Source: an uncultured Selenomonadaceae bacterium (GTDB lineage: Bacteria; Bacillota; Negativicutes; Selenomonadales; Selenomonadaceae). From it: a stretch of DNA of 59,363 nucleotides. Each line of letters starts with the position of its first letter. Position 1 is the stretch's first letter. Position numbers and translations under genes: made by a program. The notes below the pieces were generated by a model that made no database searches, was not told where the DNA came from, and saw nothing but the letters and a program-made list of their open reading frames with translations. The stretch is from the NCBI GenBank assembly GCA_905236725.1, contig CAJOCT010000002.1:1-59363 (forward strand), given 5' to 3'. This document shows positions 1-7,706 of this stretch, one piece after another.

Positions 1-130
1 TTTCGACTGTCGCCGCGTCAACATCAACCGCGTAATCGTCAGTGCAGGCGATAAGTTTTGCGTTGGAGTTTTCCGATTCTGCCACATTTTCAATTTCGGG
101 CTCTGCGGTTTTTGCAGTGAATCTCGTCAT
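1..130 (-). CDS. N-terminal part of an unknown protein, cut by window edge
   Basis: An ATG at 130 on the minus strand follows a good ribosome site (GGAGAGG, 8-9 bases upstream) and opens a frame that is still open at base 1, giving 43 residues. The visible part starts MTRFTAKTAEPEIENVAES, is acidic and polar, and has no signal peptide or membrane segment. I do not recognise the family. It lies downstream of about 1.6 kb of broken genes on the same strand, so it could be the start of the next intact gene or part of the same degraded block; the clean ribosome site favours an intact gene. Confidence 0.5.
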   Translation of the reverse strand, partial: MTRFTAKTAEPEIENVAESENSNAKLIACTDDYAVDVDAATVE

Positions 131-475
131 TTTTAACCTCTCCTCTGTGTTTTTAATTGATTATGTTTAAATGAGCGACAATCCGCAGAGGATTTGATTT
201 TGAAAGAACATTGAGCGTTCAACCGCTCTTTTTTAATTTACCGACTTTTTGAGAATCGAACTTGCTTTGAAGAACTGGAATTTATGCGCGGAAATTACAG
301 CCGAACGTACCGAAGTCCGCAACGAATAAATTGCTCCGATTTTTCACCGGCACTTTTTTTATCTCTGTCAATTCGTTTTTCTCCTCAAAAATTTCCTCCA
401 TAGGCACGCCAATATCAAAAACGAAATTTTAACGCGTCATTCCGTAAACAGTTCTGCGGAAATGAAATAAAAAAA

Positions 476-501
476 GTCCCGCCGAAAAGCGGGCTTATTT
501 T
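476..501. terminator. Intrinsic terminator, probably bidirectional
   Basis: A hairpin CCCGC/GCGGG (478-482 with 489-493, loop CGAAAA) is followed by a T-rich run on the plus strand and preceded by an A run that would be a U run on the minus strand. Confidence 0.6.
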
Positions 502-605
502 TTCAAGGAGTGATTTAATTGAAGTTGCCGCGTACCTGTAATAAAATTGTCAGGAAAGCACACCTGCGCGACAATGTTGGACGACACGAAGAACGCGATA
601 AATCG

Positions 606-795
606 CATTTAATTTTTGTAGCCTGTTTGTAATAAGCAGTTTACGTTTGTTGAGAATTTTTTTGAATTATGTAGTCGCAATCCTCAAAAACTTTTTGCAT
701 AGTTTGAAAAGTTTTTCCGCCGTCGTGACTTAAAAGACCGCGGACATTTTCAAATAAAAAAAATTTTCGGCTGAAGTTTCTGCAAAAAAAATTGC
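606..795 (-). pseudogene. Fragment of a C5-cytosine DNA methyltransferase
   Basis: Translating the minus strand over about 655-790 gives FLFENVRGLLSHDGGKTF followed by QTMQKVFEDCDYIIQK. This matches the ENV motif (motif VI, GAA AAT GTC at 743-751) and the segment after it in Dcm-type C5-cytosine methyltransferases, typically ENVxGLLSHDxGxTF...LxxLGY. The frame is lost after the IIQK segment, where a stop appears at about 620. The N-terminal SAM-binding motifs and the PCQ catalytic motif are not seen. I read this as the remains of a methyltransferase from a lost restriction-modification system. The assignment rests on one well-conserved stretch of about 25 residues. Confidence 0.6.
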
Positions 796-816
796 GTAAA
801 TAAAGTTAAAACTTTT

Positions 817-1132
817 TTATTTCAAGAATTTCTTCCAATCGATCGGAGAAATTTTTGCAATATCTTCATTATAGATTATCCATTGCGGACAATTTATTTC
901 TAAAGTTTCAGGCGCAACTTTGTCAATTTCAATCAACGCAACTGAATTAAAAAGTCCGCCCTCTAAGCGCAATCGGTTTCAATGCACTATTCAAAAAAGC
1001 CGGTGAAGAATCGGGCAGTTAAACTCACAAAAAATTTTTGCAGGGAGAATTTTTTTTTGAAAACGGTATATCTAAATTCTCTAAAATATTTCTGAACTGA
1101 TTTAAAATATCTTCGCGGTTGTGATTTTTCAT
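817..1132 (-). pseudogene. Frameshifted remnant of an unknown gene
   Basis: On the minus strand an ATG at 1132 opens MKNHNREDILNQFRNILENL, which stops early. About 60 bases on, coding-like sequence resumes (LPDSSPAFLNSALKPIALR), shifts frame near 955, and continues as GGLFNSVALIEIDKVAPETL through to WKKFLK and a stop at 817-819. The amino acid composition in each piece is like the other proteins of the window, so this looks like one gene broken by a stop and a frameshift. I do not recognise the family. Confidence 0.5.
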
Positions 1133-1171
1133 TTCAAGCAAAAATGTCCAGCTGATTTTTATTTTGCTTGC

Positions 1172-1744
1172 TCAACGTGTCGGCAACAAAAATTTTTGAA
1201 TTTCTTGCAATAACCGCGTGAAATCTTCGCAAAAAATTTCTTCGCCGCTTACACTGTACAATTTAAAATCAATTTCCCTGTCAAAATCTAAATTTCTGTC
1301 GCGAACAAAATTTTCCGCATTATAAAATTTTTTATCAACTCCGCACAATTCGCAAAATCGCCGACCACTCAACAACGCATTTAATACGAGCAGACTTTCT
1401 GTCAAAGTCCCTGCGATCAAGTACAACATCGCCGCGAAATGAATAATATTTTAAAATTTTTCTGCAAAGTTCTTTCGGAAAAACTGCTGATGTACCAGCA
1501 ATTTCTTTCAAGTTGCTTAGACCCAGCGTAAGGCCGCGATTTTTGTAGGCCTGCGCAAAATTCGGATTAACTTCAATCGCCTTTGTATAAACGCCCAAGC
1601 AAAGGGTTGAGGTTAACGCGCCCCGATAATTTTCTTCTTGCTTCCGCCGTCAAGAATATATTTTCTAACGGTCGATAAAGCAAAAAAATTTGCCGTGAAA
1701 AATAAAACTATGAACATTCCGCAAGCCAAAAATTTTTTCGACAT
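1172..1744 (-). pseudogene. Broken exported TPR-repeat protein
   Basis: A minus-strand ATG at 1744 with a GGGAGG ribosome site starts MSKKFLACGMFIVLFFTANF, a clear signal peptide, but this frame stops at 1613-1615. Immediately after, in another frame (1598 down to 1335), comes YTKAIEVNPNFAQAYKNRGL, a textbook tetratricopeptide repeat, which then loses its repeat pattern. A third frame (1429 down to 1172) carries further coding-like sequence ending in FTRLLQEIQKFLLPTR. Together they suggest one secreted TPR protein broken by several frameshifts. The start, the signal peptide and the TPR are seen directly; that all three pieces were one gene is inference. Confidence 0.55.
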
Positions 1745-1769
1745 TTTCAAAACCTCCCGACGAAATATT

Positions 1770-2537
1770 TTATTCGCAAAGTTCAATTTGTCTGTTTCTA
1801 AAAGTCACGGGCGTTAAATTCAATTCTTCGGCAAAATTCAGCGCGGTTTTAAAATAATTGCCGACTGATTCGACTTTGTGAGCGTCCGAACCGATTGTAA
1901 TAAATTTTCCGCCGAGATTTTTATATTGTCTGTAAATCGGCAAAAGTTCATCCGGCGCGGATTTTTTATCAAGTCGCCGAGTGTTCAACTCCAAAATTTT
2001 TTCGCGTTCGACGATAATTTTCAAAACTTCGTCAATTTCGGATTTAAAATTTTCATAATCAAGCGCGGGATTTTCATAAGGAGCACTGCGGCAAATGTAG
2101 TCGATATGTCCCAAAACGTCGAAATCTTCGGCGGAAGTCTCCTCAATCATCGCGGCGAAATATTTTTTGTAAGCGGTATTTTTATCCTTGCCCGCAAAAA
2201 ATTCGGGATAGTAAATGTCAAAATCGTCAACAAGATGAATCGAGCCGATGACCATATCAAAATCGGCGGACGCGATAAAATTTTTGTTGATTTCTCGCGC
2301 GGATTTTCTCAAGCCGACTTCCACGCCGAGACGAATTTTTTCCCCGCGAATATTTTTATATTCGGCGAAATATTTTTTCGGGTCAAAAGTGAAATCATAT
2401 TCGCCCGGCACATCGTAATCGAAATGCTCCGTGAAAATTATCCCGAGATTTAAATTTTCGGCTTTTTTAATCGCATCGCTTGCAAGCATTTCGGAATCGG
2501 CGGAAAATTTTGTGTGAGTGTGACAATCGAAAATCAT
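1770..2537 (-). CDS. hisK: PHP-domain histidinol-phosphatase
   Basis: Predicted 255-residue metal-dependent phosphatase that would convert L-histidinol phosphate to L-histidinol, the penultimate histidine step. The PHP signature is at the start (MIFDCHTHTKFSADSE, with the metal-binding HTH triad), followed by FTEHFDYD, IGSIHLVD and a late GSDAHKVE motif, all conserved in the HisJ/HisK family, and the length is typical. Its ATG begins on the base right after the stop codon of the upstream C_GCAxxG_C_C gene, so the two are probably cotranscribed with the radical SAM gene further upstream. hisC and hisB are elsewhere in this window, so the histidine genes are scattered rather than in one operon. 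Another PHP phosphoesterase activity cannot be excluded. Confidence 0.85.
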   Translation of the reverse strand: MIFDCHTHTKFSADSEMLASDAIKKAENLNLGIIFTEHFDYDVPGEYDFTFDPKKYFAEYKNIRGEKIRLGVEVGLRKSAREINKNFIASADFDMVIGSIHLVDDFDIYYPEFFAGKDKNTAYKKYFAAMIEETSAEDFDVLGHIDYICRSAPYENPALDYENFKSEIDEVLKIIVEREKILELNTRRLDKKSAPDELLPIYRQYKNLGGKFITIGSDAHKVESVGNYFKTALNFAEELNLTPVTFRNRQIELCE

Positions 2538-2885
2538 TTACAACATCGCCTCCAAAATCGTCGCTGAATCTTCAACGCAACCGATACACGGGCGAAGATT
2601 TTTACTGCGAATATCTCGGCAGTTGATCGCGCCGACTTTTTCAAGAAATTTTTTCTCAAAGTCAGAAATTTTTTCCGAATCGTCGCCGAATTTTTTCGAC
2701 AAAACAATTTCAGCCGCACAAACTGCGCCGCATTTAATTTTTCTGCCGCCGGAATAAGGAGCGGCAATTTCTTTTGCCTCGTCGCGAGAAATTCCGATCT
2801 CGTCGGCAAAGGCACATAACACCGATTGAGAACAGCTGTAGGGTCCGTTCATAAATTCGACTGCTTTCAAAGTCTTTTCGCTCAT
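2538..2885 (-). CDS. C_GCAxxG_C_C family protein
   Basis: A 115-residue protein of the C_GCAxxG_C_C family (a Pfam family named for its cysteine pattern), probably redox- or metal-linked, of no established function. The pattern is visible: a Cys in PYSCSQSVL, then YSGGRKIKCGAVCAA, and late cysteines in AINCRD and PCIGCVE. It has no signal peptide. It is placed between the radical SAM gene (13 bases upstream) and hisK (zero spacing), in what looks like a three-gene minus-strand operon. The start has a GAGG-type ribosome site. Confidence 0.85.
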   Translation of the reverse strand: MSEKTLKAVEFMNGPYSCSQSVLCAFADEIGISRDEAKEIAAPYSGGRKIKCGAVCAAEIVLSKKFGDDSEKISDFEKKFLEKVGAINCRDIRSKNLRPCIGCVEDSATILEAML

Positions 2886-2898
2886 AAATATAACCTCC

Positions 2899-3774
2899 TC
2901 AAATTTGCGCAGATTTCTTTACTTTATCATGGAAAAAATAATTTACAATCGTCGGCGGGTCTGAATAATTTTTCTCAAAGTCGTCGCGCTTGTAAACGTA
3001 TTCCAAATTATTTTTTTCCGCATAAGATTTAATTTCCGCGTCCAACTCAAACCAGTGGCGGAAATTTTTTTTGTTATAAATTTCCCGATAAGTTTCAAGG
3101 TGTTGCGGGAATTTTTCTTTGACGTAATTTAAAATAATCGGCTTAAAATTTCCGCGAAGATTTAAATTTTCCAGCCAAACCAAGTTGCAGAAATTTTTCG
3201 TCGCGTCGATAATTTTTTTCACGTCGGTAATTTTCGGGAAAATCGGCGAAATAAAACAAGTCGTGCGAATTTTATTTTCATGCAAAATTTTCATCGCGTT
3301 AATTCTGCGCTCAATCGGCGCGGCATTGTCCATATCGTTTTTAAAATTTTCGTCGAGCGTGTTGATGCTGAAACCCACGCGAATATTTTTAAATTTTTTC
3401 AATAAATCGAGGTCGCGCAAAATTAAATCCGATTTCGTCTGCAAACTCAAATTTATATCCACGTCCTGAAAAGTTTCCAAAAAATTTCTCGTGCGGCAAT
3501 AAATTTCTTCCTGCGGATTATAAGGATCGGTGACGGAACTCATGAAAAAACTTTTTCCCGCGTACTTTTGAGGATTTTTTATTTCGCGCCAAAATTTCAC
3601 GTCAAGAAAACTTCCCCACTCTTCGAGATGATTGGTAAATTTTTTCATAAAGCAGGCGTAACAATATTTGCAGGCGTGAGTGCAACCGACGTAAGGATTG
3701 ACGGAAAAATCCGCGACGGGCAATTTTGACTTGCTGATAACGCTTTTGACTTCGATTTTTTTTACTTCAACCAC
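2899..3774 (-). CDS. SplB-like radical SAM protein
   Basis: Predicted 291-residue radical SAM enzyme of the spore photoproduct lyase-like group. The iron-sulfur motif is at the N-terminus (NPYVGCTHACKYCYACF, CxxxCxxC), followed by FFMSSVTDPYNPQE and LSLQTKSDLILRDLDLL, which are typical of the SPL-like DNA-repair or uncharacterised radical SAM subfamily. I chose the GTG at 3774 because a perfect GAGGAGG site lies 7 bases upstream; the longer reading from 3834 has no ribosome site and an unlikely N-terminus. It heads a minus-strand unit with the C_GCAxxG_C_C gene and hisK and diverges from the HepT/MntA operon. Its substrate is unknown; Negativicutes contain such proteins without being classical spore-formers in every lineage. 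Confidence 0.8.
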   Translation of the reverse strand: MVEVKKIEVKSVISKSKLPVADFSVNPYVGCTHACKYCYACFMKKFTNHLEEWGSFLDVKFWREIKNPQKYAGKSFFMSSVTDPYNPQEEIYCRTRNFLETFQDVDINLSLQTKSDLILRDLDLLKKFKNIRVGFSINTLDENFKNDMDNAAPIERRINAMKILHENKIRTTCFISPIFPKITDVKKIIDATKNFCNLVWLENLNLRGNFKPIILNYVKEKFPQHLETYREIYNKKNFRHWFELDAEIKSYAEKNNLEYVYKRDDFEKNYSDPPTIVNYFFHDKVKKSAQI

Positions 3775-3867
3775 GATAAAACCTCCTCGTGCGGCAGGAA
3801 AAAAATTTTTTTGATTTAAATTATTCTTGAGCATTATAAAACAATTTTTGACGGGAGGAAATAAAAA

Positions 3868-4155
3868 ATGTTGACGATTGAAGAAATTAAAAAAGTCGTT
3901 GCGAAAATTGCGCCAGAATACAATTTAAAAAAAGTTACATTGTTTGGCAGCCGTGCGAGAGGAAATTTCCGCTCGGACAGCGATGTCGATTTAATTGTTG
4001 AATTTGAAACCTATGCTGTATCTTTGTTGAAAATATTTTCGCTGAAATACAAGCTGGAGGAAATTTTTAAAGTCGAAGTCGATATTGTTCACGGGCCGGT
4101 TGAAACTGACGATATGCTTGAGATTGACGAGGAGATTGAAATTTATGCAGCGTAG
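3868..4155 (+). CDS. mntA: MntA-type nucleotidyltransferase antitoxin
   Basis: A 95-residue minimal nucleotidyltransferase (MNT domain). The active-site signature is clear: FGSRARGNFRSDSDVDL, the GSx(10)DxD motif, and a third acidic residue in VDIV. In the type VII HepT/MntA system the MNT protein neutralises the HEPN ribonuclease by AMPylating a tyrosine near its active site. Here it precedes the HEPN gene and overlaps it by 11 bases, the usual coupled arrangement. GGGAGGAAA sits 8-9 bases before the ATG. It diverges from the radical SAM gene. The pair reads directly into rsmI. Confidence 0.88.
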   Translation: MLTIEEIKKVVAKIAPEYNLKKVTLFGSRARGNFRSDSDVDLIVEFETYAVSLLKIFSLKYKLEEIFKVEVDIVHGPVETDDMLEIDEEIEIYAA

Positions 4156-4489
4156 TGACAAGATTATTTTTCAAAAAATTATTGACGCTGTGGAAGTCGG
4201 ATTAAAAGTTTTTAACAACATTTCGTTAGAAAATTTTTTGAATGATGACGGAATGAAACTTTCTATGTCTATGACAGTAATCAGAATCGGTGAACTTGTG
4301 AAAAATTTGTCCGAAAAAATTCGAGAAAAAAATCCGCAGGTCGAATGGAAGGCGATAGCCGGTTTCAGAGATATTGCGGCACATAAATACGATACTTTAA
4401 GAATGAGAGATGTTTATGCCACAATAAAAAATGAATTGCCCGAACTGAAAATTCAAATTGAAAAAATTCTTGCGGAGGAGGAAGTATGA
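4145..4489 (+). CDS. hepT: HepT-type HEPN ribonuclease toxin
   Basis: A 114-residue HEPN-domain protein (DUF86 type), the toxin of a HepT/MntA pair. The catalytic signature RxxxxHxY is present as RDIAAHKY within AGFRDIAAHKYDTL; in characterised pairs the Tyr of this motif is AMPylated by MntA. I chose the ATG at 4145, which overlaps the end of mntA by 11 bases; the longer frame from 4085 lies wholly inside mntA. Its stop codon TGA overlaps the ATG of rsmI in an ATGA arrangement (4486-4489), so toxin and rsmI translation are coupled, which is unusual for a mobile toxin-antitoxin module. Both active-site features look intact. Confidence 0.87.
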   Translation: MQRSDKIIFQKIIDAVEVGLKVFNNISLENFLNDDGMKLSMSMTVIRIGELVKNLSEKIREKNPQVEWKAIAGFRDIAAHKYDTLRMRDVYATIKNELPELKIQIEKILAEEEV

Positions 4490-5322
4490 GCGGAACTTTA
4501 TATTTATGTGCCACGCCGATCGGAAATTTGGACGATATGACTTTTCGGGCGGTGAAAATTTTGCGGGGAGTCGATTTGATTGCGGCGGAGGACACTCGGC
4601 ACACTCGAAAACTTTTGACGCATTTCGACATACACACGCCGCTGATTCGTTACGATGAATTTTCTAAAGTTCAGCAGGGAGAAAAAATTTTGCAGGAACT
4701 TTTGTCGGGAAAAAATATTGCCTGCGTGAGTGATGCGGGATTGCCCGCGATTTCAGACCCGGGCGCGGATTTGGTAAAACTTGCGATAAATTCAGGCGTA
4801 AAAATTTGTCCGATACCCGGCGCAAATGCCGCGTTAAGTGCGCTGATTTGTTCCGGACTTTCGACGGAAAAATTTTCTTTTATCGGATTTTTGCCGAACT
4901 CAAAAAAAAATCGTCGCGAAGTTTTGGAAAAATTTTCTGACCGCGAAGAAAGTTTAATTTTTTACGAGGCTCCGCACCGATTGAAAAAAACTTTGTCAGA
5001 ACTCAAAGAATTTTTCGGGGACAGAAATATTGTTTTGGCGCGGGAACTTACTAAAATTCACGAAGAATTTTTGCGCGGAAAAATTTCTGAAGTTGAAAAA
5101 AATTTGTCCGAACCGAAAGGCGAATTTGTCATTGTCGTCGAAGGTAACAAAAGTGACGGTGAAAAAAAGCCGGTTGAAGAAAATTTTTTGGACGTGTACA
5201 AAAATCTTATCGCGGCGGGTATTGACAAAAAGAGCGCGATAAGACAAACTGCAAATAATTTTAATCTCAATCGCCGCGAAGTTTATAAAGCGGTTGTCGA
5301 GTTTGAGGAAAAAAATTTTTGA
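4486..5322 (+). CDS. rsmI: 16S rRNA 2'-O-methyltransferase RsmI
   Basis: A 278-residue SAM-dependent methyltransferase predicted to modify the 2'-hydroxyl of C1402 in 16S rRNA at the decoding centre. The tetrapyrrole-methylase fold motifs of RsmI are clear: LYLCATPIGNLDDMTFRAV at the start, EDTRHTRKLL, CVSDAGLPAISDPGADL, IPGANAALSALICSGL, and ARELTKIHEEFLRG. Length is typical. The ATG overlaps the hepT stop codon (ATGA), with GGAGGAGG 5 bases upstream inside hepT, so it is likely cotranslated with the toxin-antitoxin pair. The ProC-like gene follows after 12 bases. Confidence 0.95.
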   Translation: MSGTLYLCATPIGNLDDMTFRAVKILRGVDLIAAEDTRHTRKLLTHFDIHTPLIRYDEFSKVQQGEKILQELLSGKNIACVSDAGLPAISDPGADLVKLAINSGVKICPIPGANAALSALICSGLSTEKFSFIGFLPNSKKNRREVLEKFSDREESLIFYEAPHRLKKTLSELKEFFGDRNIVLARELTKIHEEFLRGKISEVEKNLSEPKGEFVIVVEGNKSDGEKKPVEENFLDVYKNLIAAGIDKKSAIRQTANNFNLNRREVYKAVVEFEEKNF

Positions 5323-5334
5323 GGAGTGATTTTT

Positions 5335-6183
5335 ATGACCACTATGTTCAAGGGGATTATCGGAGGCGATGAATATTCGACGGAGGCACTGGTGCGCGGG
5401 TTGACGATTCACGGACCGGCGGACGCTTATTACGTCACGCACTGTAGCGATCAACTCAGCAGTCGTCTTCAAGTCAAATGCGGCGTTCGCAACATGAAAA
5501 ATATCGGGGACTTGGTGCCGAGATGTGCGGTTTTGTTTCTAACTTTTTTGCCGGAAGAGGCAAGCGCACTGTTGCCGAAAATCGCCGCGAGTGTCAAAGA
5601 ATGGACGTTGATTGTTTCCGCAGTTTACGGCTTGAAACTTCCGACGCTGGAATATTATTTCCCGAACAACGAAATTGTCAGGCTGGTTTATAATCCGTCG
5701 ATAGCATCCGGCGCGGGACTCAGTGCCTATTCCGTCAGCAAAAACGCTTCGACCGATGCGAAAAGTATGGCGGAAATCGTTTTGAAAGAGTGCGGCGACG
5801 TTATCGCCGTCAACAGCGAGGAAGAACTTGAGACCGTTGCGGACTTCATCATTGCCAGCACTTATTTTTCTTACATCGTTACAAAGTCGATGGTTAAAAA
5901 CGCAAAAAAACTCGGAATGGCTCCGCGTGAGGCAGATTACGCCGTTGAAAAAATTTTGAGCGGTTCGATAAGAACTTTGCTGAAAAGTGACAATGAAGTC
6001 ACAAGTTTAATCAGTCGCGGCTTTGCCGATAAATTCGCGCACGATACCGCAGTCGAACTGATAAAAAATCAGGGCTTGAACGAAGATTTGACGAAAGCAC
6101 TTCAGGACGATGAGCCGGAAGAAAAAACTAATCCGAATGACGATCCGAAAAATTTCAGAATGCATTACAGTTGGTCAAGGTAA
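5335..6183 (+). CDS. ProC-like NAD(P)-binding protein lacking the P5C reductase active site
   Basis: A 282-residue protein that follows the plan of pyrroline-5-carboxylate reductase: an N-terminal nucleotide-binding half (FKGIIGGDEYSTEALVRGL, resembling the GFIGGGNMAEALIKGL of ProC, then CAVLFLTFLPEEASALLPKI) and an all-helical C-terminal half. It lacks the SGSGPAY and TSPGGTT segments that form the ProC substrate site, and the third glycine of the dinucleotide motif is replaced by Asp-Glu. A normal ProC is encoded at 54165-54995. I chose ATG 5335, which has GAGGAG 8 bases upstream; a GTG at 5326 overlaps the ribosome site. The C-terminus is acidic and proline-rich (DDEPEEKTNPNDDP). The function is unknown; a regulatory or structural role, or another substrate, is possible. 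Confidence 0.6.
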   Translation: MTTMFKGIIGGDEYSTEALVRGLTIHGPADAYYVTHCSDQLSSRLQVKCGVRNMKNIGDLVPRCAVLFLTFLPEEASALLPKIAASVKEWTLIVSAVYGLKLPTLEYYFPNNEIVRLVYNPSIASGAGLSAYSVSKNASTDAKSMAEIVLKECGDVIAVNSEEELETVADFIIASTYFSYIVTKSMVKNAKKLGMAPREADYAVEKILSGSIRTLLKSDNEVTSLISRGFADKFAHDTAVELIKNQGLNEDLTKALQDDEPEEKTNPNDDPKNFRMHYSWSR

Positions 6184-6269
6184 TTTCTCAATTTCTATAT
6201 AAAAAATTTCAGAAAAAATATTTTAAATGCTCATTGAGCTTATTTTTTTGCAGACAGGTGGTCTAATCA

Positions 6270-7685
6270 TTGGAAACATTTTGCATAGGCGTAGCAATAG
6301 TCGGACTTATGATGTTTGCGTATCGCGGTTGGTCGATAATTTTAATCGCGCCGTTTTTCGCAATCATCGCCGCTCTTTTGAGTGAATTTGGAATAATGCC
6401 CACTTACAGCGAACTTTATATGACGCGGTTGGCGGAGTATACGAAAACTTATTACCCCGTATTTTTATTCGGCGCAGTCTTCGCGCGGTTGATGGAAAAA
6501 GGCGGATTGGCCTCTGCAATCGCGGGAAAAATTATTTCATTGCTCGGAGAAAAACAAGCGGTCTTGGCAGTGATTTTAGGTTGCGCGGCTTTGACTTACG
6601 GCGGTTTGAGTGTCTTCGTCGTCGCGTTCGTAATGTATCCTTTCGGCGCGGAAATTTTTCGCAAGGCAAATATCCCGAAAAAATTATTGCCGGCAACTTT
6701 ATGGATGGGAATTTTTTCCTTCGCGATGGTTGCAATGCCCGGCACTCCGCAAATTCAAAACATTATCCCGTCGTCATATTTCGGAACTTCGACTTGGGCG
6801 GGAGCGGGAATCGGACTTTTCGCAACAATTTTATTTATGGGAATGAGTATGGGCTGGCTGATGTTTCGCGCGAAATCTTTGCAGGCGAAGGGCGAAGGTT
6901 ACGGCGGCGAAGTCGAACAGAAACAGCGTAAGGACAGACGCTTGCCCGATTGGAAATTTGCGCTGATACCGTTGCTGATGGTTATCGTCATCAACGTAAT
7001 TTTGAGCAATCCTTTTCACTGGGAGTGGGGCTTTCACTGGGACGAAAAAAGTCTTGAAACTTTTCTGCCGCTCAAGTTGAGTTTGTTGGCGGCGAGTGTG
7101 GGAAAAGTTCAGGCAATTTGGTCAATCAGCGTGGCTTTAATTTTAAGCAGTATCGCCGCCGCATTTATCGGCAGAAGACGTTATCGCGGCAGTAAGGAAA
7201 ATTTTTTGGAGACGGTCAACTACGGAGCCGCGTCGAGTTGTGCCGCCGTGCTGAATGTTGCGTCGGGTTTTGCATTCGGTTCGGTTATGGTCAGCATGCC
7301 GGGATTTTTGCCGATTAAAGAAATTTTGATCGGAATCGGTGACAGCGCGGGACCTTTGGTTTCCGCAGTCATCACGACGAATATCATGGGCGGAATTACA
7401 GGTTCTGCGTCGGGCGGCTTGACAATCGCTCTTTCAATGCTCGGCGAAACTTGGGCGCAAATGGCGACAGCGCAGGGAATACCGCTTGAGGCACTGCACA
7501 GAATCGTTTCAATCGCGTCAATCGGAATCGATCCCGTCCCGCATTGCGGCGCATTGGTAACCTTGCTGGCAATTTGCGGACTCACTCACAAAGAAGCGTA
7601 TTTTGACATAATCGTTTTAATGGGAATGAAATTTTTCGTGCCGTTTTTATGCGTACTTTTCTACTTGCTCACCGGAATTGCTTGA
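6270..7685 (+). CDS. GntP-family permease
   Basis: A 471-residue polytopic membrane protein with about 12 hydrophobic segments, of the gluconate/organic-acid permease family (GntP). Recognisable parts include YYPVFLFGAVFARLMEKGG, the AMPGTPQIQNIIPSSYFGT loop and the late FAFGSVMVSMPGFLPIKEI and NIMGGITGSASGGLTIAL segments. It would import a small organic acid or sugar acid with protons; the substrate cannot be read from the sequence. The start is a TTG at 6270 behind AGGTGG. It sits between the ProC-like and SHMT-like genes; spacing to the latter is 21 bases, suggesting they are made together. Confidence 0.85.
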   Translation: METFCIGVAIVGLMMFAYRGWSIILIAPFFAIIAALLSEFGIMPTYSELYMTRLAEYTKTYYPVFLFGAVFARLMEKGGLASAIAGKIISLLGEKQAVLAVILGCAALTYGGLSVFVVAFVMYPFGAEIFRKANIPKKLLPATLWMGIFSFAMVAMPGTPQIQNIIPSSYFGTSTWAGAGIGLFATILFMGMSMGWLMFRAKSLQAKGEGYGGEVEQKQRKDRRLPDWKFALIPLLMVIVINVILSNPFHWEWGFHWDEKSLETFLPLKLSLLAASVGKVQAIWSISVALILSSIAAAFIGRRRYRGSKENFLETVNYGAASSCAAVLNVASGFAFGSVMVSMPGFLPIKEILIGIGDSAGPLVSAVITTNIMGGITGSASGGLTIALSMLGETWAQMATAQGIPLEALHRIVSIASIGIDPVPHCGALVTLLAICGLTHKEAYFDIIVLMGMKFFVPFLCVLFYLLTGIA

Positions 7686-7706
7686 ATGGAGGGAGGAATT
7701 TTTTTC

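Noticed and set aside
519..635. A 38-codon plus-strand frame behind AAGGAG starting with TTG at 519
   Set aside because: No recognisable protein features, lies in degraded DNA and overlaps the minus-strand methyltransferase fragment; the ribosome site could be chance.
1878..2453. 191-codon plus-strand frame opposite hisK
   Set aside because: Exact shadow of the PHP phosphatase, with no ribosome site and no family signature.
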